NCBI RefSeq assembly: GCF_036588685.1
Contig: NC_086374.1
Span: 91,940,059-92,004,058, forward strand
DNA length: 64,000 nucleotides
Origin: Mytilus trossulus
Taxonomy: Eukaryota > Mollusca > Bivalvia > Mytilida > Mytilidae
Direction of reading: 5' to 3'
Shown here: one piece after another, positions 25,953 through 36,680 of the stretch
How the letters are laid out: every line of letters starts with the position of its first letter
Numbering within the stretch: position 1 is the stretch's first letter
Translations under genes and position numbers: made by a program
Notes under the pieces: model-generated
Seen by the model: only the letters and a program-made list of their open reading frames with translations
Database searches by the model: none
What the model was told of the DNA's origin: nothing

Positions 25953-26181
25953 TTACAGCTAATTTCCTAATGCATGTAAAGCAAAACTTTAGTTGACTTG
26001 CTTGCTTTGTAGCTTTGTAAATAAGATTCACATCTTTAAACAATATATATAGGCATAGTTTAACCTGTTTATATCATTTTTTAATTTGATTGGGTGTTAT
26101 CGTAATGATTGTACAATATACACACAAAGAAAGCAAGCTAACCAAAGTTTTGTTCTACATGCACTAGGAAATTAGCTGTAA
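25953..26181. repeat. 57-bp inverted repeat across the 3' end of the oxygenase gene
   Basis: Arms 25953-26009 and 26125-26181 are reverse complements with about 7 mismatches, around a loop of about 115 nt. The right arm covers the last six codons and the stop of the PhyH-family gene (stop at 26164-26166). The left arm is a reversed copy of the same sequence downstream. If the 3' UTR extends past 25953, the mRNA would carry a long hairpin hiding its own stop codon. Confidence 0.85.
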
Positions 26182-29100
26182 CGGTAAACCAACCTTTTCT
26201 AGAGGTGTATAGTTAGGATGGTGGTGTTTGTAGACAGGGTTATTAGACTTGAGACAATAAGAATACAACAGTGCCCATCGTCTATTAGGGCTGTTATTTG
26301 GTCCACTTGTATGAATCAAGTTTGCATCAAATATCAAGGCATCGCCTGTCATAACAAAAGTTCAAACAGTTTAATAGATATAGGAAGATGTGGTGTGAGT
26401 GCCAATGAGACAACTCCCCATCCAAATAACAATTTGAAAAAAAGTAAACCAATATAGGTCAATGTACAGCCTTCAACACAGAGCCTTGGCTCTCACCTTA
26501 AACATGTTAAAGTAAAAAAGTTACATGTAAATATTAAGTTTCATTATCAACAACAAAAAAGTTAATAATGATTACAATGTCGTAAACAACTATAATTAGT
26601 CTTTTTTATGTTTGAGTGTCGTGTATAAAGATATAACCGCCGGTTGTTGATGTATTGACACATGGTACATACCTGAAAAATTAACATCAAACCTTGAGTT
26701 TTTAAAAGATTTTTTTGACATTTTTACCTATTATGTCTGTTTGTTTTGTTCTTGCATTGTTGTCAATATAATGGAATTTGATACGACTAACATACAAGTG
26801 AGATGTATAGCTAGCTATAAACCAAGGTTCAATCCACCATTTTCTACATAAGAAAATACATGTACCAAGTCAAGAATATGACAGTTGTCATCCATTCATG
26901 TGATGTGTTTGAGGTTAAATATTTAATTTGATTTTGCCATTTGTTAGGACTCACGTTCTGAATTTCCCTGGGAGTTCAGTATTTTTTTGTGATTTTACTT
27001 TTTACATTAAATAACAATATTGAAAAAAATACCGGGGTCAAGTTCTACGTGTTTTAGTGGATGTCTTTTCTTTATCTCATTGATTCTTTCTATGTCAGCC
27101 ATAGTTTGCCCTGCCACTGGAAAATGATCTATCCTACCACATGTTTGGGATCCGGTAAAATCTGAAAAACACCCCAAATGACGATTAATATTTTAAACAA
27201 TAAAAAAAGAGTTAAACTTGATACATGACAACATGACTTTTTCAACCACAAACAGATGGGAAAGAACGTGCAAGGCTTCGATATTCTTACAATTGAGGAA
27301 ATCATAAAGCCAGTTATCAGGTATCAGTATTTTAATGGATATAATTGGATCGGCTTTGAGTTCTTTTTAGAACTGATGGTTTAGCGTACAGTACATGCGG
27401 GGTAAAGATAGTTGAACCAGTTACCTGAAGACAACCATTGGATGGTTCACACTTGTCGACTGCTATGAAAATAGTGTTGATTTGAGGAAATAGACATCCA
27501 TTTTTGTACCAGTAGCTAAAAAAAGTTTACAATGATATATAATAGAAATAACAATAATGTTACTTGCCATGTGACTAATTTGTGTCGTCGTACTACATGT
27601 TGGCAACATGATTTTAAACATTTGATGTCTTTTAATGAATTAAAAGTTGGGTCATTGCTTTGTGTTTTAAGTACTTTATATGAAGATTTAAAAATGCTAT
27701 TGAATCGCAGTTGAATATTCATATATAGTCTTGACAAGTCTCAGGATTGATAAAAGCGTTAAAAAACACAGCTATGCAAAAACTTGTCTAGCTTCTTAAA
27801 TTTTAGTTATTTAGAATTAATTTTGAATAAGTTTTTGTCCCGTTTTACTACAAAATAAAAACATCTCATTTTCATACCAAGGATTTGTATAGTAAGTAGC
27901 ATATACTAATATTTTGATTTTAATATGTACCCATAATCCTGATGCCACAAATGACTTCCGCCAGTAAATGCGTCCTTGCGTATAAACTTAGCATGATAAT
28001 GGTAAACTTCACCACCACCAAGCAACTGGAAATGTAAAGCATATATAAGGCACATAGAATTACAAATTGTTGTATCTTGTCATAGTTCCTTTATAATTAT
28101 TAGACACTTTTTTTTCCTGTGGCAGTTCAAAATTAGACCATTCATCCAATAGTTACCGAAATTATCAGGCTTATAACTTTATACGCCAAACGTCAAAACC
28201 ATTTTGCAGAACTAACTTTTTGAATGTGGTCTTAGCTGTCCTGAATATGGATGACATATTTGCAACTGAACGCTAAAAATCGATTTCCAATAAATCGATC
28301 AGATGTATTGGAGTTTGTTAGATCAACGAAATGAATTAACAGCCGACCATTTTCTTATTGTGGCCAGTTTTGCGCTTGAAATGTATTGCTGACATAATGT
28401 GATAACATTAAATCCCTTTGTATAAAAATATTTTCAAAATTCATATCTAGACCTATCTTATTTTACTTCCACACCGTTTTTTTGTTGTTTACCTAATATA
28501 CATACTACAGTGTATTAGTATTCGTATGATTAGCATCCTGAGTACACACTCATATTCTTCTTATGATTTATTTTAAAACATGTACATTTGTAATACAAAA
28601 TTGCATTTCGTTTAGATATTAACCCCCCCCTAAACCAACAGTGAATAATATGTAATACCTTCTGACAGGAGTCCACCACCTTTCTACTTCTTGCCACAAT
28701 ACCTGTGACGTCATTTCCTGGATGACTCCATATTACAAGTTTGGCGTTTTTTCCCTTTCCATCGGGAATCTGAAATTTTCAAAATGCACTCATAAAACTG
28801 TTAAAAAAATGTAGATTGAAAGGGTCTGATGTATTCTTACACTGTACACTGTAAAGTTATAATAATTATGTTTAATGAAGTTCATTTTCTATGAAAACTT
28901 GAAAGGCATCATTACTCTGTAAAAACGACAAAATAACTTTTTTTAAATAACGCAATTTTGGTACGATTTATATATCATTGTTAGTGACATAAACATATGT
29001 AGACCATGAATTAAATATACGCACAATTATTCATGAATATAGTTATTTTCATTAATATTAAAAAAGTTTAAGATAATTTTCTAATATTGTCAGCTGAAGA

Positions 29101-30403
29101 AAAAAGTTGACCATACGCCGTAACCATGTTTCTCAATAATATCACTATCTTCTAGCACCCTTTTCACATTCGTCAGTTCCTCTTTGTCAAACATATTTCT
29201 GAAAGATATCAGTAAAGCAACTTAATGACTATAACCCGAATCGTTGAGGTACATTTATAATATACTTTATGGTGGGTTTTCAATATATTCCATGTAGTTA
29301 TTCAAAACAAATTTATGTATAAATAAACAGTTGACAGTATTCGGAAATTTCATTCTAGGACAAGTTTTTCCCTCATTTTTAGTTTGTTACCCCGATTTTG
29401 TTTTTTTGTCCATGGATTTTTGAGTTTTGAACAGCGGTATACTACTGTTGCCTTTATTTAAACTAGTAAAAACATCGATCTTCCTGAAATCGATAACCTA
29501 AATTAATGTTAACGAAACAAATCGGACATAAAACTTAAAAGATCGACCGATCACTTGTAGAAGTGATAGTAAAAATGTACTATATATAGATATTAAAATA
29601 TGTATGCAAATCTCCAGTTTGTGATATCCTCATGAGTGTTTGATTATAAAAAAGAAGATGTGGTATATAATTGCCAATGATTCTCGGTATTTAAACTATA
29701 TTTCCGAATTTAAAGAACGTGCGGACAAAACAATGGAATAAAGAAATTGATTCCGCCGGTTTGCATCATTCTTTGAGTCAATAAATTTTAAATGCTTCAT
29801 TTTCAAACGTATTTACTTTCTCTTTGAAACTGTAGATCTTCATTTGCATTTGTCATGCTTTTAAGGTTTGATGATGACTCTCGTAGAGTTAAAGTCTAGT
29901 TTACACTGCAGTATACCTCCTCATCATATATTATTTGAAAAATTACCTGACGATGATATATCCATGGTCGTTATAGGCTGCCTGCACCTCTGGTGTTATA
30001 TCAAATGTCTCGGTATATTTATATTCTAGCAAAATAAAAAAAAATAAAAATATTCATCTTAAAAATATGTCAACTGCTACGATCCACTTTGGACTCATTT
30101 GCAATCATATCATACATCTATAAAGTTATATTTATATCTTGTTTTACGTTAAAATAGAGAACTGGAAAAGAGAATAAAGCCCCTCTGATTGAATTATGAG
30201 TATTCTATAATGACAAGTCACAGAATAACAAATGTATATTTAACTAATTTATGGTATTCTCAACAAGTTTTCTTGAATATAATGATGAGTGTGGTTTATT
30301 ATGAAAATTTGGGGGAAAAAGTAACTGACAGTGACTTGAAAGCAAGGTCACCATACAGAACAAACTACAAATATATGAAAATTTACTCACCAGGGTTTGT
30401 CAT
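26164..30403 (-). CDS. Phytanoyl-CoA dioxygenase (PhyH) family Fe(II)/2-oxoglutarate oxygenase
   Basis: Eight exons, in transcript order: 30403-30391 (MTNP), 30025-29947, 29198-29117, 28770-28659, 28025-27931, 27515-27425, 27161-27033, 26345-26164; about 260 residues. PhyH hallmarks: [10 protein letters not shown] near the start, [19 protein letters not shown], the iron ligands His and Asp in WHQDYG, a distal His in [10 protein letters not shown], and the 2-oxoglutarate-binding Arg in NRRWAL. The family hydroxylates small substrates with iron, oxygen and 2-oxoglutarate; the substrate here is unknown. Two places break the frame. In the 28770-28659 exon one extra A (a run of four) falls between the family-like GKNAK and LVIWSHP. 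In the 27161-27033 exon one base is missing between ILP and [10 protein letters not shown]. Both lie at short homopolymers, so assembly error is as likely as a recent pseudogene. Splice phases agree on either side. No clear targeting peptide is seen. Confidence 0.85.
26371..26500 (+). mobile_element. Short interspersed repeat (family A)
   Basis: Begins ATAGATATAGGAAGATGTGG and contains GTGAGTGCCAATGAGACAAC and CTTCAACACAGAGCCTTGGC. Same family as 30765-30965, 45050-45255 and 60991-61130. It lies in the last intron of the oxygenase gene, about 25 bp from the 26345 splice acceptor. No protein is encoded. Confidence 0.75.
26755..27005 (+). repeat. Interspersed repeat (family B), partial, in oxygenase intron
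   Basis: Shares ATATAATGGAATTTGAT-type start, ATCCACCATTTTCTACAT, TACCAAGTCA(A/G)GAATATGACAG and GTTCAGTATTTTTTTGTGATTTTAC with 38810-39060 (same strand) and 44280-44530 (reverse). It ends about 28 bp from the 27033 splice donor of the oxygenase gene. Confidence 0.65.
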
Positions 30404-30764
30404 GATGCTCAGGGTTTATATTTTTCACTGAAATAATAGATGATGAGTTTGGTATAGTGGGAAATTTATAACAGGTAAATGTAACATTTTGGATTTGGGA
30501 TTTGCATAAAAGTCGGATACATTGCTAAGATAATTACTGATGTGTATGGCTTGCTTGTTGACTCTCACTTCTCACTTACCGACAAGCTGTCGACCTATAA
30601 GTATATATTGTCTAACCTTCGTGTATCGAACTCAAAAATGCTCTCCAAACCCTTTCCATTTGTTCACACCTTTCGTAATTAAGTAAGTCATGCGCCTCTT
30701 TTTTTTTACAGTGGTTGTCGTTTGTTGATGTGGTTCATGAGTGATTTTTTCTTATTAATTTTTT

Positions 30765-30965
30765 ATATAGAATAGACCATTGGTTTTCCTGTTGAAATTG
30801 TATTACACTAGTCATTTTGGCATCCTTTATAGTTACCTGTTCGGTGTTAGGCAATGCTCCGTGTTGAGGGTCCTACTTTGACATATATTTGTGAACTTTT
30901 TTACATATCTGTGACTTGGTTGGAGAGTTGTCCCATTGGCACTCACACCACATCTTCTTATTTCT
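30765..30965 (-). mobile_element. Short interspersed repeat (family A), reverse, near full length
   Basis: Reverse copy, about 200 bp: AGACCATTGGTTTTCCTGTT at one end, GGAGAGTTGTCCCATTGGCA in the middle and CACACCACATCTTCTTAT at the other. It lies about 360 bp upstream of the oxygenase start codon. Confidence 0.75.
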
Positions 30966-31639
30966 ATCAATTTGTTTATACCCTCTAAGCCATCAATACA
31001 CTTTGTAGATCACCCCCAACTGACGAATGCTCAAATAAATCTATCATTGCAATATTTATGAACAATTTGACACATTCTAATGCAAATTGAACGCCTATAT
31101 GGATTGAGGACAATATTTTGTCTAAAGACGCCATAGAAGTTTAACGTGCTCGTCACGTTTACCACAAGATGTAAAATTGAGGTCGAAAATAATTAAACGG
31201 TATAGTAATCAAATATGTCAAATAATGATACAAGTCGTGCAAGTCTTAAATCTAAAAGATTTTTGTTTCTTTTTATTGATATTTTGATAATATACTTACA
31301 TATAGTAAGGATCAACACATTTTCTATATCTTTGACCAGTACTATTTATTTGTAGTCCGCTGTGATAATAATGTGTTATCTGTTCTAGTAGATAACACCT
31401 AGATATCAGATATATATGATTCATGTGAACTTTACAGAAAAAGATATATATCAACTAAGTCACTATTACTTCCTATTTTTATTTTGCCGTTTTAACTATT
31501 TTGTTTAGCTAGACCGTTGCTGGTTAGTCTTGGAAAGACTATCTTCAGAGGCGGACCCAGGGTTCTTGAATGATGCATAGAATGGAATCGTTTGCTTAGC
31601 GTATCGAGAAGAAATTGTATATCGACTTTTTTTTTGTTA

Positions 31640-31835
31640 AATTTAACATCACAAATTTGTTGTTGTAAACAAGAGGGACGAAACATACCAGAGGGACAGT
31701 CAAACTCAAATATCGAAAATGAACTGACAACGCAATGGCTAAAAATGAAAAAGACAAACAGACAAACGATAGTAAACATGACACAACATAGAAAAAAGAA
31801 GAATAAGCAACGCGAACCCCACATAAAAAGGGGTT
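31640..31835. repeat. Interspersed repeat beside the Penelope-like element
   Basis: Contains ACCAGAGGGACAGTCAAACTC, AAATGAAAAAGACAAACAGAC and AACATGACACAACATAGAAA. A weaker match to its start is at about 2985-3060. It directly adjoins the RT remnant and may be its 3' flank or UTR. Open frames across it on both strands are not supported as genes. Confidence 0.55.
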
Positions 31836-33720
31836 ATCTCAGATGTTCCGGAAGAGTAAGCAGATCCTGTTTCACATGTGACACTTTTCGTGTTGAACAT
31901 GTTATAACAAATCCGGTAAATAATCTAATTCGGTAGGACACATGCATAAAAGGAAAGGGGATTGTAGTGACGACGTAAGGAACATATCCGATATCATCTT
32001 TAAAACGATTATTCCATAACTGTCAACTAACTCGTGATGGGGGTCCGTAAAATTTACAAAGGGATGATATCAAATTCAACATTTGGAAATCTCTGTTTAA
32101 TAGCTTCATTGTGAGCAGCAACCCTCTATCAAGAAAATCATGATAGGAAATACAAGCAGGGGAATATCGTATCAATTGGGATATATATACCCCGTATGCA
32201 GGTGCTGCTGGAATGTTGCTGCTTAGAAATGGAAAGTTCACAATTGGAAAGCTGAAATCATCTCTTTTGTCGTAAAGTTTTGTTTTCAACCACCCTTTCT
32301 AGATTTAAGTCGAGATTTGAGGCCGACTTAACTGTATCTGTAGTATCCTTTATCTCTAGTTCAATAGCATAGATGCGATCAACATAGTCACCAAATTTTG
32401 AATTAGTTAGTGAGAGAACATCACCTATATAGCGGAAAGTAAAGTTAAAGGATATTGCTAACTTCTTATCTTTCTTCCTAAGAAGTTCCTGTATGAAGTC
32501 AGCCTCATAATAATTAAGAAACAAGTTAGCAAGAAGAGGGACACAATTGGTTCCTATTAGAATGTCAACAGTCTGTGGAAAAACACGTCCTCCGAACGTA
32601 ACAAATATGTTGTCAATCAAGAAATCAAGCATCTTGATAATGTCAGTTTCAGAGAATTTTTAGCTTGAATCAGAATGATTCTTTACAAAGTAGGATTTAT
32701 CCCTCCCTACGACGAGATACTACCTTGGCCATTCTTTTTATGAAACAAAGCAATACCAACTCTTTTAATTTGTCTTTTAGTTTGGAATGTGGAATACTTG
32801 TGTTAAGTGTAGAAAAGTCAAGTATTTTAATATTATTGCAAGATGAAAGAGAGTTAGATTGCATGTACTCTTAAAGATCTTGGATGTTTTTGATATCCAC
32901 ATCTGATTCACGCAACCTCTATAATAGTTAGTTTCACAATAACTTTGAAGCCCGGCTTTGATTGCTGATAAAATAGATGTTGATAATATAGAAATAGGTT
33001 TCATGCAGCACTTGGAAGACCCATCAATATACCGTTGTTTGTAAGGACACTTATGTAGTTTAGATATCCAATACAGTGATGGAAAATCCAGTTCTCCGTC
33101 TTTGCTTGAAATTCAAAAGGAACATAGAACAGACCTATGATTATCCAGGATTTCCTCTTTGGTTATTGTCGTGAGTGTATATGTTGAGTTTCCAAATGAA
33201 ATGTCAATACCTAATTCGTTTATTAAGCAGTTTATGTAATGAGTTTTACAAACAAAGACGATGTTGTTTGGGGCTTTATCTGCTGGAACAACAACATATT
33301 TGTCATGGAGGTAGGATAAGTGTTTTGCAACATTTGGGTCTTTAAAGATTGACGTAGCATGGGCGTTGATAGACCCATTCAATTTCTTAATTCTGATTTG
33401 TATCGACGACCTCACAGCCTTAATCCATTCGGAAAGAGTTCTGTCTTCCTTCTCGAGCTTAGCATATTGCCTGGCATAATCATCAAAATTTTTAAGTTGT
33501 ATTTCCAATTGATGGATTTAGGCTCACAATATTTCGGACCTTTCGATAACACATTTCGCAGGGAAGAGTTATTGACAATGTTGAGGTAACTGGTTATAAC
33601 GGTGTCGAATTATATGTGAATTGGGAACTAGCACAAGTACAATCAGGAGGTTTAGACTTAGAAGTCGTCAATATTGAGATCCTGCAAAATGAGATTAGTT
33701 AAATTTAGTTGCATCAGGTT
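31836..33720 (-). pseudogene. Decayed Penelope-like retroelement, reverse transcriptase region
   Basis: Minus-strand fragments give, in order, ILQDLNIDDF (about 33690-33650), DDYARQYAKLEKEDRTLSEW (33480 region), SYLHDKYVVVPADKAPNNIV (33300 region), GLQSYCETNY (32950), GTNCVPLLANLFLNYYEADF (32530) and TKLYDKRDDF with SNIPAAPAYGVYISQLIRYS (32280-32130). I recognise this order from Penelope-like retroelements of bivalves. At the catalytic motif the usual FRYIDD reads FRYIGD, losing an aspartate required for polymerisation. Frames shift at least four times and stops interrupt the N-terminal part. No GIY-YIG endonuclease region was identified. It is a dead copy. Relatives of this class are known to carry hammerhead motifs and are candidate helpers for retrozymes, but no hammerhead is seen in this copy. 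Confidence 0.85.
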
Positions 33721-33724
33721 TGTT

Positions 33725-33890
33725 ATAGGTATAAGAAATGATTGGTACAGACTGATCTTTGAAATAAGATGGTATTTTCGACTGAACTAATTTATGATGA
33801 TGTTATTGACAGGTATAAGAGATGATTGGTACAAACTGATCTTTGAAATAAGAAGGTACATGTATTTTCGACTTCACCAATAAATGATGA
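33725..33890. repeat. Imperfect tandem dimer, about 83-bp period
   Basis: GGTATAAGA(A/G)ATGATTGGTACA followed by ACTGATCTTTGAAATAAGA occurs at about 33728 and 33811, with small differences. It adjoins the 5' side of the Penelope-like remnant and may be part of its terminal structure. Confidence 0.65.
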
Positions 33891-34370
33891 AGGATATTGC
33901 CCAAGTTGACGCCATCGAGAGATTAAGAAAAGATTTTTTTCTCTTTTTTCTCTTTTCCAATGCGGACTGGTTATACGGTCATTCACTAACAAAATACAAG
34001 CAAAACGAAGAAAGACAAAAAAAGCAATTTTTATTCACATTTATTGTTGAAATGTTTCATCCAAAAAGGGAAGTGAGTGATTCAAAATCAACCAACGATA
34101 AGATTGATTCTGAAATGACAATGCAGTTGTGAATGGCGGTCAAGATAAGGGAGACATTAAGGTAGGTTGCAGTCGGTCCCTGAAAAAAGTACTCAGTTTA
34201 CCAATTCGGCGTAACAGATGTACCGGTCACGTCTAAACTCATTTTAGAAACACAAGAATAGTAATTCAAATGCCAAATGAGTTTAGACATGGACCATTTG
34301 AGATGACATGCGATTTACATGCAAATAAAGAAATGACTCCCGTTTTTCATACATTTAATGCTTTATTTAA

Positions 34371-34526
34371 GAAATAATTGATGCAAGCTATAATTTATAG
34401 TAGTTTAAACATGAGTAGGCATTCGTGATTATTTTTGCCCCAGCGATAGTAAGGGCTAAAAAAACTCGAATGTAATGCCTACTTATGTTAAAACTACAAT
34501 AAAGTATACCTTGCATCAATTATTTC
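34371..34526. mobile_element. Foldback MITE, 156 bp
   Basis: Arms 34371-34425 and 34467-34526 are reverse complements over about 55 bp with a few mismatches, starting GAAATAATTGATGCAAG. The centre folds again (TTTTTGCCC against GGGCTAAAAA), so the whole element is one long hairpin. A clear target duplication is not visible. A weaker pair (GTCTAAACTCATTT and its complement) lies at about 34229-34286. Confidence 0.8.
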
Positions 34527-35262
34527 GATTTTGATTAGGACAATTAAGGTTATTTTTATGTCTGATGTGTATAAGTGTAGAGCATTTGCGTATGTTCTTC
34601 CATGAACCTCCCTTTTTTGTTTGTAAACAAATAAACGTTTGTCAATGTGATTTTAAAGAGGGAGGAGTTTTGAACAGCCAGCATGAACGGTTGTCGTAAC
34701 TAGGTCAAATATGTCAATTTCGAATTGCAACACATAACAGTCAATCTAAATGAATTAGTAACAACATTTAAGAGTTTCGGCTTGTTTGAATTTGATGAAA
34801 TATATTACATGCATGCTGAGTTGATAAAATTCACTATTCTGCAGTAGTCTATATATCCATGTGCAAACAAATTTTATTGGATTTAGAGCATTATTCACAA
34901 AGCACGTCATATTAGAATTACTAACAAGCTGAAGGCAGAATGATTCACACATCCTGGCGTACTAAATTATAATCCTGGAACCTTTGATAACTATTTACAC
35001 CACTGGGTCGATGCCACTGCTGTTGGACGTTTCATTCCCGAGGGTATCACCAGCTCAGTAGTCAACACTTTGGTGTTGACATGAATATCAATAATGTGGT
35101 CATTTTTCCTGTTTACAAAACTTTGAATATTTCGAAAAGCTAAGGATTTTCTTATCCCAGGCACAGATTACCTTAGCCGTATTTGGCACAACTTTTTTGA
35201 ATTTTGGATCATCAAGGCTCTTCAACTTTGTATTGTTTGGCTTTATAAATATTTCGATATGA

Positions 35263-35306
35263 GCGTCACTGATGAGTCTTATGTAGACGAAACGCGCGTC
35301 TGGCGT
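35263..35306 (+). ncRNA. Hammerhead ribozyme motif (type I), best intact copy
   Basis: Stem I GCGTCA (35263-35268) pairs with TGGCGT (35301-35306) over all six positions (two G-T). Then CTGATGA, stem II GTC/GAC with loop TTATGTA, GAAA, minimal stem III in ACGCGCGT, and cleavage after GTC at 35300. Such a tiny stem III is typical of hammerheads that work as dimers or in tandem RNA. Confidence 0.9.
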
Positions 35307-35615
35307 ACTAAATTATAATCCTGCAACCTTTGATAACTATCTTCACCACTGGGTTGATGTCAATGCTGGTGGACGTTTCGTCCCCGATGGTATCACCAGC
35401 CCAGTAGTCAACACTTCGGTGTTGACATGAATATCAATAATGTGGTCATTTTTATAAATTTCCTCTTTACAAAACTTTGAATTTTTCGAAAAACTAAGGA
35501 TTTTTTTTATCCCAGGCATAGATAACCTTAGTCGTATTTGGCACAAATTTTAGGAATTTTGAATTCTCAATGCTCAACTTTGTACTTGTTTGGCGTTTTA
35601 AATAGTTTGATATGC

Positions 35616-35659
35616 GCGTCACTGATGAGTCCTATGTAGACGAAACCCGTGTCTGGCGT
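35616..35659 (+). ncRNA. Hammerhead ribozyme motif, variant stem III
   Basis: GCGTCA pairs with TGGCGT, CTGATGA and GAAA are intact, and the stem II loop is CTATGTA. Stem III reads ACCCGTGT in place of ACGCGCGT, keeping only the outer A-T and one C-G pair. The core is complete but stem III is weaker. Confidence 0.8.
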
Positions 35660-35697
35660 TCTAAATTTAAATTATAATACTGGTACCATTGAAAACT

Positions 35698-36680
35698 AAT
35701 AAGAAAAAGTAGTTATACCGATATCTTATATTGTCAGTCATTTATGGTGTAGCCTAGGACATACATCTCCCGTCCTGCACTACATACTTCATTTGTTTTA
35801 GCTACAAAAATAAAAAATCTAAAGTATGATTTATTTTGGTTTAATCATTAATGAAGGTGAAATAGTAAAATAATGATTCCATTTAAGCAGCCAGTATCGT
35901 TCAATATTGTCAAAGTAAGCTAAGAAACATTGATGATGAATTATTCACTTGCAAGTGAATAATTCAACCTCATTGGATACGTACTCATGTGAACTTCAAT
36001 TAAACCCCTTAGCTAGAGATAGATTATGCATGAATTGTGCGTGTTCGGTTTTTAATGGAAAATGTATACCAACATCGAAATTGAAACAAAGGTAAATCAT
36101 TTTATTTACTGATTCGATCCAAAAAAAATCATACTTGTGCAGGTAAGAAAGGATGATTAACATATATTTTTAATCTGTAATATGAAATTAGACACAGAAA
36201 AATTCAACTGTACAAGTTTTGCTTTCTATCTATATTGATAGTTATGTTTATATTTATTATGTGACCATTGTATTTCAACTCGATAGTCAAGACTAAAATA
36301 CACACGAAGCGAAGGCTACATGCTATCAATACCACGCCCTGTAAATTGTTAATTTAAGACTTTTTTTTTAATTTGAATGAGTGTTTACATGATTATGATT
36401 CAAATATGAGTCAAATCGGTGAACACGAATTTGACAGCAAGTGCCTCTTTAATGTAAGATGAGTACATACAATTATATAGGTAGGAAAGCGTGTCATTTT
36501 AGAGTAAAGAAGTTCAATCGGACGCCAAATGATAAAAGACAACAACACAAACGTATCGCACAAGTTATAAAGCATAATTTTTGTTCCGTCTCTTATCTAT
36601 AGGCAAATATATCTATCAGTGTTAGAGATAACCGTCAAGACGTTTGACCACAATAGGAAGACGAAACTTATTCATAAAAT
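35698..36680. other. Upstream region of the C1q gene
   Basis: AT-rich DNA without recognised repeats or exons. It is the likely place for the C1q promoter. I see no convincing TATA box and do not mark one. Confidence 0.35.

Larger units (their letters stand above)
34955..35697 (+). mobile_element. Tandem retrozyme-like array with two hammerheads
   Basis: Two complete units and a short third, with ribozyme junctions at about 34954, 35300 and 35653, giving periods of 346 and 353 bp. The array starts at TGGCGTACTAAATTATAATC, which is the nucleotide just after the hammerhead cleavage site in the internal copies. It has no upstream ribozyme half. Internal landmarks are GGTGGACGTTTCGTCCCCGA, TCAACACTTCGGTGTTGACA and GTTTACAAAACTTTGAAT. 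No protein-coding capacity. Retrozymes are non-autonomous retroelements that spread through hammerhead-processed circular RNAs. The tandem form and cleavage-site boundary fit that model. Confidence 0.85.

Noticed and set aside
31492-31936. Overlapping open frames on both strands next to the Penelope-like remnant
   Set aside because: They lie in an interspersed repeat with a relative at about 2985-3060, and neither frame shows a protein family or codon-like composition.
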